Part shown: piece by piece, positions 15,720 to 22,320 of the stretch
How the letters are laid out: every line of letters starts with the position of its first letter
Position numbering within the stretch: position 1 is the first letter of the stretch
Assembly: GCA_031424145.1 (NCBI GenBank)
Contig: JANPGV010000042.1
Coordinates: 1 to 24,226, forward strand
From: JAENVT01 sp031424145
GTDB lineage: Bacteria > Actinomycetota > Acidimicrobiia > Acidimicrobiales > Ilumatobacteraceae
Direction of reading: 5' to 3'
Length of the DNA stretch: 24,226 bases
Position numbers and translations under genes: made by a program
Notes under the pieces: model-generated
The model's input: only the letters and a program-made list of their open reading frames with translations
Databases searched by the model: none
Told to the model about the DNA's origin: nothing

Positions 15720-16919
15720 GTGAACAGTCGGAGATTTGGCAACGGCGCAGGCCGAGCGATCGTGCTGATGGCTGCGATATCAATCGTCGCCGCAGCGTGC
15801 GGTAGCGACACGAAGTCCAGCGACGCCACCACGGCCGCTGGGTCTTCAGCGGGAACGCAAGCGGTCACGACCGAGGCCGCGTCGACGACACCCGCGACCC
15901 AACCTGCGTCCACCGAAGCGGCGCCGACATCGGCAGCCGCAGCGAGCGAACTCGACACGAACGGCGACGGCAAGGTCGTGTTCGGTATCGCGGCTGCAGG
16001 TCCGGCCGACGATGGCGCGTACTACCAAGCTGTCGTCGACGCCGCCAAGCAACTCTCGACCGACAACGGCTTCGAGGCGCCGATCGTCGTCGACAACATC
16101 CAGGCCGCGGATGCGTCGACCGTCATCGGCGACCTCGCCCAGCAGGGCGTCGATGTCATCATCGTCGGCGCCTCCGAGATCGCCGAACCACTCCCCGATC
16201 TCATCGCCAAGTATCCCGACGTGTTCTGGTACTGCAACTGCGGTGCCGGGTTCCCGGCCAACCCCGGCCTGGCGCAGAGCCTCGACAAAGGCAGCGAGAT
16301 CGGCTACACCGCCGGCTACGCCACCGGTTTGAAGCTGAAGGAGAAGGGCGGCGACTCCGTCGTCATCATCGGTTGCTGCGATCTCGGGTTCGAGAAGCAG
16401 GCAGTCATGTCGTTCGATCTCGGACTGAAGGCAGTCGATCCTGCCTACACGCAGACATACGTCCCCAGCGGCGACTTCCCGTTCGACTTCGACAACAGCG
16501 CCAACGCAACGGCTGCATTGCAAACTGCCATCGACAACGGTGTCGACGCGGTCTACCCGTATCTCGGCGGCGCACTTCGGCCGGTGGTCCAGGCGGCCAA
16601 CACCGCCGGCATCATCACGATGAGCGCGGGTTCGTCGAAGGTCTGCGATGCCGGCCAGGACTTGAAGTACGACATCGCCGTGAAGTTCGACGCTGGTGAC
16701 TACGTGAAGGCCGTGATGAAAGAGATAATCGCCGGCACGTTCCACGAAGGCGACACCAAGACCTTCAGGGTCGGTGTCGACCCGGAACCTGGCGCGGTCA
16801 TCTGCAACGCCACGTCGGACCAAAAGGCAGCGATGGACGCGGTCTACAAGTCGATAGCAGCCGGTGACCTCACCGCTGAGTTCGACAAGATCGATGCTGC
16901 CGCGTTTGCACAGGGCTGA
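15720..16919 (+). CDS. BMP-family (PnrA-like) solute-binding lipoprotein
   Basis: A 399-residue exported lipoprotein of the basic membrane protein/PnrA family, the substrate receptor of nucleoside-type ABC importers. A signal peptide with a basic N-terminus and hydrophobic core ends at AAAC, making C27 the lipidated residue. A Ser/Thr/Ala-rich linker follows to about residue 78, and then the two-lobed binding domain (GKVVFGIAAAGPADDG onwards). The GTG at 15720 has a strong Shine-Dalgarno sequence (GGGGGAG, 15707-15713) 6 nt upstream; an ATG at 15660 would spoil the signal peptide. Besides C27 the mature protein has six cysteines (CNC, CC and two single), which is unusual for the family. It begins the importer operon, with an operator 22 nt upstream. 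The ligand is unknown; family members bind purine nucleosides and related compounds. Confidence 0.88.
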   Translation: MNSRRFGNGAGRAIVLMAAISIVAAACGSDTKSSDATTAAGSSAGTQAVTTEAASTTPATQPASTEAAPTSAAAASELDTNGDGKVVFGIAAAGPADDGAYYQAVVDAAKQLSTDNGFEAPIVVDNIQAADASTVIGDLAQQGVDVIIVGASEIAEPLPDLIAKYPDVFWYCNCGAGFPANPGLAQSLDKGSEIGYTAGYATGLKLKEKGGDSVVIIGCCDLGFEKQAVMSFDLGLKAVDPAYTQTYVPSGDFPFDFDNSANATAALQTAIDNGVDAVYPYLGGALRPVVQAANTAGIITMSAGSSKVCDAGQDLKYDIAVKFDAGDYVKAVMKEIIAGTFHEGDTKTFRVGVDPEPGAVICNATSDQKAAMDAVYKSIAAGDLTAEFDKIDAAAFAQG

Positions 16920-16928
16920 CCGCTACCC

Positions 16929-18470
16929 GTGACCTCGGCACCTGCTGCGGAGTTCATCGACATCTCCAAGCGATTCGGGCGAGTCATCGCCTGCGACCGC
17001 GTCAACCTTGCATTGCACCGCGGCCGGGTCCACGGCATCCTCGGCGAGAATGGCGCGGGTAAGTCGACGCTGATGAAGATGCTCATCGGACTGGTCCTGC
17101 CCGACTCCGGCGAGATCCGGGTGCATGGGAACACCGTGAAGATCTTGGATCCGATCGAAGCGGCGCGCCTCGGCATCGCGATGGTCCACCAGCACTTCAG
17201 TCTCGTCGAACAACTGACGGTTTGGGAGAACGTCGCCCTCGGCGATGCCGGCAGGCTCGATCCCGCCCGCACCCGCCGACGCGTTGCCGAGATCAGCGAA
17301 CAGTACGGCCTCGAGATCGACGCTGACGATCGCATTCGTGAGCTGACAGCAGGGATGCGTCAACGGGTCGAGATCATCAAGTGTCTGCGCCGCGACCCGC
17401 AGATCCTTGTGTTCGACGAGCCGACTTCAGTGCTGTCCCCCGCCGAATCCGAGTTCCTCTTCGCCGCTCTGCGACGAGTTGTCGAGGACGAGGGCAAGGC
17501 CGTGGCGCTGGTCAGCCACAAGCTGGCCGAGGTGATCTCGGCCAGCGACGAGATCACGATCATGCGCGATGGGAGGGTGGTGGACTCTCGGCCGACGGCC
17601 GGCAGCGACCCCGCCGGCCTGGCCCGGGCGATGGTCGGCCGTGAAGTCGTGTTGCGCCGCGAACACGCGGCGTTCGGGGTAGTCGATGAGTCCGCACCGG
17701 TCACTGTGGCCAACATGAGATCGGGGCGGCCCGTGCTCAGCATCCGCGACGCTACGGTCGCCGGCCGGGACGGGCGGGTGCTGCTCGATCATCTCGACCT
17801 CGAAGTGCACGCGGGAGAGATCGTGGGCGTCGCCGGCGTCGAGGGAAACGGGCAACGACCGTTGGGTGACGTGCTTTCCAGCCTGTGCAGGCTGGACGAA
17901 GGACATGTCGAGGTCAACGGTCAGCGCGTGCCCACCGGCGTAGCCGGAGCGATGGCCGCCGCCGGCATCGCCGTGATCCCCGAGGATCGCCACGACAGTG
18001 GGTGCGTGCTCGACTTCACCGTTGCCGAGAACATCTTCATCGCCGACCCACAACGTGTGTCCCGCCTCGGTCTGATGGAACAGACGGTCATGAACGCGCG
18101 TGCCTCGGAACTGATCTCGAAGTTCGGCATCATCTGCACCGGACCTCGCGCCCCGATGTGGTCACTCAGCGGTGGCAATCAGCAGCGAGTGGTGCTGGCC
18201 CGAGAACTGTCACACGATCCACTGGTACTGGTCGCTGCGCAACCAACGCGTGGCCTCGATGTCGGAGCCATCGAATACATGTCGTCGCAACTGCGTGCGG
18301 CTGCAGCCGAGGGCGTGGCTGTGCTGTTGATCTCGACCGAACTGGAAGAGATCCTCGACCTCGCCGATCGCATCGTCGTGATATCGGACGGACGCATCGT
18401 CGGCGAGATGGGGCGGGGCGAGGTCGATATCGCCGCGCTCGGCTTGATGATGAGCGGCGCCAGTGGGTGA
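16929..18470 (+). CDS. ABC importer ATPase with two nucleotide-binding domains
   Basis: A 513-residue duplicated ATPase of the sugar/nucleoside importer type (RbsA/NupA-like). The first domain has Walker A GENGAGKST (39-47), the Q-loop near HQHFSLVE, a variant signature LTAGMRQR (139-146) and Walker B FDEPT with E164. The second domain has a degenerate Walker A (GVEGNGQRPL), a canonical signature LSGGNQQR (413-420), and AAQPTRGLD in place of a normal Walker B, where the usual glutamate is a glutamine. This asymmetry, with one active and one altered site, is normal for the subfamily. The GTG start at 16929 is 9 nt after the binding-protein stop. The gene overlaps the first permease gene by 8 bp. 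It powers import with the two permeases that follow. Confidence 0.93.
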   Translation: MTSAPAAEFIDISKRFGRVIACDRVNLALHRGRVHGILGENGAGKSTLMKMLIGLVLPDSGEIRVHGNTVKILDPIEAARLGIAMVHQHFSLVEQLTVWENVALGDAGRLDPARTRRRVAEISEQYGLEIDADDRIRELTAGMRQRVEIIKCLRRDPQILVFDEPTSVLSPAESEFLFAALRRVVEDEGKAVALVSHKLAEVISASDEITIMRDGRVVDSRPTAGSDPAGLARAMVGREVVLRREHAAFGVVDESAPVTVANMRSGRPVLSIRDATVAGRDGRVLLDHLDLEVHAGEIVGVAGVEGNGQRPLGDVLSSLCRLDEGHVEVNGQRVPTGVAGAMAAAGIAVIPEDRHDSGCVLDFTVAENIFIADPQRVSRLGLMEQTVMNARASELISKFGIICTGPRAPMWSLSGGNQQRVVLARELSHDPLVLVAAQPTRGLDVGAIEYMSSQLRAAAAEGVAVLLISTELEEILDLADRIVVISDGRIVGEMGRGEVDIAALGLMMSGASG

Positions 18471-19617
18471 CGCCGGCGGACAGGTCGTCGTCGACAGCGA
18501 GCCGCCAGACCCCGCGCCGCTCCCGGCGCGAGGTTCGAGATTCGCGTCGACACGCGAGGTCGTCGCGCTCTACGCCATCTGCCTGTTCGTCGCCCTTGCA
18601 CTCGCCGCCATATGCGTCGCCGCCACCGGGGGTTCATGGACCAACGTGTACACAGCGATGCTCGACGGCAGCATTCGCAAACCCGGCCGATGGGGCGTGA
18701 CACTGGGCGTCTCCGCACCGATTCTTCTCGTCGCCCTCGGCACCATCGTCAACGGTCGTGCCGGCCTGGTCAACATCGGCCAGGAGGGTCAACTGGTGGT
18801 CGGCTCATGCTTCGCCGCCTATCTCGGTGTGCGCCTCGGCGGGCCCGGTCCGTTCGTGCTCGTCGTCGCCATGCTGTTCGGGATCATCGGTGGGGCGATC
18901 TGGGCAGGCATCGCCGGCGCATTGCGCTACTACCGCAACGTCCCGGAGGTGCTCAGCACCCTCCTGATGGGAACGGTCGCGGCGAACCTGATGGGATGGG
19001 GCCTGCGAAACCAGTCTCTTCTCTTGGCACCCTCGGCGGGGCGCGCCAACCGCAACCAGGTCAGTGAATCGCTGGCCACCGACACCAGGATTCCCCGCGT
19101 GACCTGGTTCGGCAACGAGTTCCCGATCAGTGTGCTATTGGCCCTCGGCCTGTCTCTCCTGGTCTGGATCGTCATGGACCGATCCGTGGTCGGCTTCCGG
19201 TTGCGCATGCTCGGCAGCAACTCACGCACGGCACAACGCGCAGGTGTGCCGGAACGTCGTTACGGGATCGGTGCCATGCTGGTCTCCGGTAGCTTCGCCG
19301 GTCTGGCCGGCGGGATCATGCTGGCCGGCGGCGATTTCGGCAACTATCAACTCGTCGCCAACTTCGGCGCGGGCATCGGTTTCGCCGGCTTGTTGGCCGC
19401 GCTGGTGGCTCGCCAACGCGTGATCGTATTGATCTTCGTGGCCTTCTTGTTCGGATGCATGCGCACAGGCTCCGGGTTCCTTCGGGCTACCGGCGTTTCG
19501 GGTCGTATCGCCGATGTCGTTCAAGGATTGCTCGTGCTGGCCATGCTCTTGCCGCCGGCGATCCTCTACATCCGCGAACGTCGCCGGGCGCTGTCCGCGA
19601 CGAGCACGAGGGTATGA
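18463..19617 (+). CDS. ABC importer permease 1 (NupB/YufP-like)
   Basis: A 384-residue integral membrane permease of the BPD_transp_2 family. A hydrophilic N-terminus of about 35 residues precedes the first helix (VVALYAICLFVALALAAICV). The conserved segment TIVNGRAGLVNIGQEGQLVVGS is typical of nucleoside/BMP-type permeases. FRLRMLGSNSRTAQRAGV is the cytoplasmic loop that contacts the ATPase. About eight to ten helices are expected. The GTG at 18463 overlaps the ATPase stop by 8 bp; a GTG four bases later is not in frame. The next permease starts in a 4-bp ATGA overlap, so the three genes are co-translated. Confidence 0.92.
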   Translation: MGDAGGQVVVDSEPPDPAPLPARGSRFASTREVVALYAICLFVALALAAICVAATGGSWTNVYTAMLDGSIRKPGRWGVTLGVSAPILLVALGTIVNGRAGLVNIGQEGQLVVGSCFAAYLGVRLGGPGPFVLVVAMLFGIIGGAIWAGIAGALRYYRNVPEVLSTLLMGTVAANLMGWGLRNQSLLLAPSAGRANRNQVSESLATDTRIPRVTWFGNEFPISVLLALGLSLLVWIVMDRSVVGFRLRMLGSNSRTAQRAGVPERRYGIGAMLVSGSFAGLAGGIMLAGGDFGNYQLVANFGAGIGFAGLLAALVARQRVIVLIFVAFLFGCMRTGSGFLRATGVSGRIADVVQGLLVLAMLLPPAILYIRERRRALSATSTRV

Positions 19618-20558
19618 CGATGAGCAACTTCTGGTCAGCCCTCGGCGACATCGCCAGCAATGAGAGCGCCTATCGCAATGCTGTGATCGCCGCCGTGGTA
19701 CTGCTGTTCGCTGCCTCAGGCGAGCTGATCGCCGAGAAGGCCGGGACGATCAACATCTCGCTCGAAGCCATGATGCTCGGCGGTGCGTTCTCGGCAGCCA
19801 TCGGGGTGAACCTGGCGGGCTCGACCTGGATCGGGTTGATCTTTGCAGCAGTCGCCGGTCTTGTGGTCGCTGCTATCCAGGCCAACATGAGCCATCGCCT
19901 GCCTGCGGATCAATTCGTCGTCGGTCTGGTGCTCAATGTTCTGGTGCTCGGTCTCGTCGGGTTCCTCACCGGTTCGATCCAACCGAAGTCCGACGTCGTC
20001 CGCCGCGTCAGCATTCCCCTTGTCTCGCGCATCCCATTGCTCGGTCCTGCGCTGTTCGACCAGCCGTGGGTCCTCTACCTCGTCTATCCCTTGGTGCCGT
20101 TCGTGTGGTGGCTCGTCTACCGGACCCGCTGGGGTCTCGAGATCCGCGCGGTCGGCGAGGACCCGAACGCTGCCGACGTCTCCGGCCTGGATGTCAACAG
20201 ACTTCGCCGACAAGCCATCTACCTCACCGGGGTCGTGGCGGGGATCGGCGGCGGGTACTTCCTGTTCGCTCGTGCCGGGAAGTTCGAGGATTCCCTGATC
20301 GGCGGACGCGGTTTCATCGCCATCGCTGCCGTCATCTTCGGAGGCTGGACCCTGAAGGGCACTGTTGCGGGTTGCATCACGTTCGGCCTCGTCGGCTCGT
20401 TCGTCTTGACGATCCCGTCGCTCGGCTACAAGTCGATCGATCCCTCGTTCCTCGCCATGGCCCCCAACGTGGTCACAGTCGTGGCGATGGCGGTGTTCGC
20501 AAAGCGGGTTCGCCAACCCGCCGCGCTCGCGCGACCGTTCATCCGCGGTCTGAAGTAG
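19614..20558 (+). CDS. ABC importer permease 2 (NupC/YufQ-like)
   Basis: A 314-residue membrane permease, the shorter partner of the nucleoside-type importer pair. The motif GELIAEKAGTINISLEAMMLGGAFSA is characteristic of this second permease. TRWGLEIRAVGEDPNAADVSGLDVNRLRRQAI is the conserved ATPase-coupling loop. The ATG at 19614 overlaps the first permease stop by 4 bp; an ATG at 19620 would remove two residues. It completes a four-gene importer (binding protein, ATPase, two permeases) with no gene missing. The stop at 20558 faces the convergent VOC gene across a 21-bp gap in which no intrinsic terminator is seen. Confidence 0.92.
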   Translation: MTMSNFWSALGDIASNESAYRNAVIAAVVLLFAASGELIAEKAGTINISLEAMMLGGAFSAAIGVNLAGSTWIGLIFAAVAGLVVAAIQANMSHRLPADQFVVGLVLNVLVLGLVGFLTGSIQPKSDVVRRVSIPLVSRIPLLGPALFDQPWVLYLVYPLVPFVWWLVYRTRWGLEIRAVGEDPNAADVSGLDVNRLRRQAIYLTGVVAGIGGGYFLFARAGKFEDSLIGGRGFIAIAAVIFGGWTLKGTVAGCITFGLVGSFVLTIPSLGYKSIDPSFLAMAPNVVTVVAMAVFAKRVRQPAALARPFIRGLK

Positions 20559-20579
20559 CCCGCGCCACAGCCGTAGTGT

Positions 20580-20861
20580 TCAGCCGAGTACCTGTTCGAC
20601 CGAGAACTCGATGTTGTTGCCATCCGGATCGGTGACGATGCAGATGTATCCGACGACTTCATTGCGGTACATCGGGCCCAGCAACAGACACCATCGGCTT
20701 TCGCCGTCGCACACCGAACGCAATCCCAATTCGGGATCGATACGTTCGTGGATGTTGACCAGCGTCGTGAACCGTTCGTAGAACGCGAGCGTGGCGTCGA
20801 GATCGCGAACTGACAAGGCGATGTGAGTGAGCAACGAAGGCGGAGCGGCGTTGCTCTCCAT
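20580..20861 (-). CDS. Short VOC-family protein with internal deletion
   Basis: A 93-residue protein whose two ends match the VOC protein at 14571-15050. The N-terminal part has THIALSVRDLDATLAFYER, and the C-terminal part has GYICIVTDPDGNNIEFSVEQ. About 40 residues that should lie between, including the start of the second beta-alpha unit with its metal-binding histidine (FAHIGIEV in the paralogue), are absent. The reading frame is intact across the junction, so this is either a functional minimal form, perhaps working as a dimer, or a decaying gene. H13 and the final-strand Glu remain. The ATG at 20861 has a TAGGCT -10 box 6 nt upstream. The gene is divergent from the amidohydrolase, with one shared operator between them. 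Confidence 0.7.
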   Translation of the reverse strand: MESNAAPPSLLTHIALSVRDLDATLAFYERFTTLVNIHERIDPELGLRSVCDGESRWCLLLGPMYRNEVVGYICIVTDPDGNNIEFSVEQVLG

Positions 20862-20867
20862 CGCCTC

Positions 20868-20873
20868 AGCCTA
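20868..20873 (-). promoter_or_regulatory. -10 box of the short VOC gene (leaderless)
   Basis: TAGGCT on the minus strand lies 6 nt before the ATG at 20861. The expected -35 position (about 20891-20896) falls within the operator at 20884-20900, the same geometry as at the 15534 gene. Confidence 0.4.
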
Positions 20874-20883
20874 TGTGAACTAC

Positions 20884-20900
20884 GGTCTGACCATCAGTCC
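20884..20900 (+). promoter_or_regulatory. Predicted GntR operator between the short VOC and amidohydrolase genes
   Basis: GGTCTGACCATCAGTCC, the third exact copy in the window. It is the only copy in a 52-bp divergent intergenic region. It lies 22 nt from the VOC start and 13 nt from the amidohydrolase start, so one bound dimer could control both genes. Confidence 0.8.
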
Positions 20901-20913
20901 AAGAGCATCGACG

Positions 20914-22281
20914 ATGATCATCGCCGGCGGCGATGTCGTGACCATGAACGGGTCGCGCCAGGTCCTGCTCGGTGGATCGGTTGTTGTCGTCGACGGCCTG
21001 ATCACCGCGGTCGGCTCGACACGCGAGCTGCGCGCCGCGCATCCGCAGGCAACCGTGCTCGACGCGACTGATTGCGTCGTCACACCGGGGATGATCAACG
21101 CCCACCAACACCTCACGGGCGATCCCTTGGTGCGCAGCTGCATCCCCGATCTCCTCGCGCCGGGCGCTTCGATCTTCGAGTGGGCGGTTCCGATCCACGG
21201 CGAACACACTGCAGACGACGACGACGTATCCGCACGTCTCAGCGCGGTCGAGTGCGCCCGAAACGGTGTCACCACCGTGATCGAAGCCGGTACGGTCGCC
21301 CATCCCCTTCAGGTTGCCGCAGCAATGACCAGTGTCGGGATCCGCGGCACTGTGGGAACGTGGGGATGGGACATCGAGGATGGCCCTTTCGTCGGTACGG
21401 TCGCAGAGGTGCTCGATCGTCAGCGCGCCGTCGTCGAAGCATTTCCGTCGGGCGGTCTGGTCGAGGGCTGGGTCACACTCGTCGGCCACGACCTGGCCAG
21501 CGATGAGTTGCTCGCTGGCGCAGCGGAGCTAGCCCGTGAGATGAACACCGGGATCACGATGCACATGTCGCCGACATGGTCCGACCCCGAGAGCTACGTC
21601 ACACGAACCGGGCGTCGACCGATCACTCACCTCCAGCACCTCGGGGTACTCGGTGAGAACTTGCTTCTGGCCCACGGCGTCTGGCTCGACGACGAGGAGA
21701 TCGACCTCGTGCTGTCGACCCGCACTGCCATCGCCTACTGCCCGTGGGCCTACCTGCGGCTCGGCCAGGGAGTCACCCGAGTGGGTCGGCACGCCGAGAT
21801 CGTCGAACGTGGCGGGCGTGTCGCGCTCGGCTGCGATGCCGCAAACGCCGGCGATGTGGCCGACATCCTTCGTGCCGCGGCCTTGGCCGCGGGAATCGCC
21901 CGCGACGGTCGGCTCGAGCCGCAGAAGTTCGGTGCACATCAAGCGTTCGAGTTGGCCACGATCGCGGGCGCCGAGGCAATCGGCATGGCGGATCGCATCG
22001 GTTCGCTCGAGGCCGGCAAGCAGGCCGACATCGTCGTTCATGACGCGACGGATTGGGGTTGGACACCGAGGGGCGACGTGGGGCTGCAGCTTATCTGGGG
22101 CACCGACGGTCGCACGGTTCGCGACGTGTTCGTCGCCGGCAACGAGGTCATCCGCGACGGCCGGTGCGTCACCGTCGACCTGCCCACACTGCGGCGCGAG
22201 GCGCAAGCACACCAGGGTTCGCTGCTCGATCGCGCCGGCATCACCATTCCCCACGTCTGGCCCCAGGTCGATGGCAGCTGA
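20914..22281 (+). CDS. Amidohydrolase of the TRZ/ATZ (deaminase) group
   Basis: A 455-residue amidohydrolase-superfamily enzyme with a metal-dependent (beta/alpha)8 barrel and a split beta-sandwich domain. Metal-site residues are H64 and H66 (NAHQH), H217 and D308 (GCDAANAG), and H254 sits in LLAHG. The closing segment ADIVVHDATDW and VFVAGNEVIRDGR is typical of the s-triazine, guanine and cytosine deaminase group. It differs from common members: the HxxE motif is HMSP here (217-220), so the usual catalytic glutamate is a proline. The product may therefore be a hydrolase other than a deaminase. The ATG at 20914 was chosen over one at 20827, which would run through the operator. Its control by the shared operator links it to the importer and the hydantoinase operon. 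Confidence 0.87.
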   Translation: MIIAGGDVVTMNGSRQVLLGGSVVVVDGLITAVGSTRELRAAHPQATVLDATDCVVTPGMINAHQHLTGDPLVRSCIPDLLAPGASIFEWAVPIHGEHTADDDDVSARLSAVECARNGVTTVIEAGTVAHPLQVAAAMTSVGIRGTVGTWGWDIEDGPFVGTVAEVLDRQRAVVEAFPSGGLVEGWVTLVGHDLASDELLAGAAELAREMNTGITMHMSPTWSDPESYVTRTGRRPITHLQHLGVLGENLLLAHGVWLDDEEIDLVLSTRTAIAYCPWAYLRLGQGVTRVGRHAEIVERGGRVALGCDAANAGDVADILRAAALAAGIARDGRLEPQKFGAHQAFELATIAGAEAIGMADRIGSLEAGKQADIVVHDATDWGWTPRGDVGLQLIWGTDGRTVRDVFVAGNEVIRDGRCVTVDLPTLRREAQAHQGSLLDRAGITIPHVWPQVDGS

Positions 22282-22285
22282 CCCG

Positions 22286-22313
22286 TTTCACCATCGAGAG
22301 CGATCGATAAGGT
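22286..22313 (+). promoter_or_regulatory. Promoter of the second Rieske oxygenase gene (leaderless)
   Basis: TTTCAC (22286-22291) and TAAGGT (22308-22313) are separated by 16 bp, and the -10 box ends 7 nt before the ATG at 22321. There is no Shine-Dalgarno sequence. No copy of the 17-bp operator lies here, so this gene may be controlled differently from the amidohydrolase 39 bp upstream. Confidence 0.4.
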
Positions 22314-22320
22314 CGTGCCC

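Noticed and set aside
20559..20579. Intrinsic terminator between the convergent permease and short VOC genes
   Set aside because: The 21-bp gap holds no stem of useful length and no T-run on either strand.
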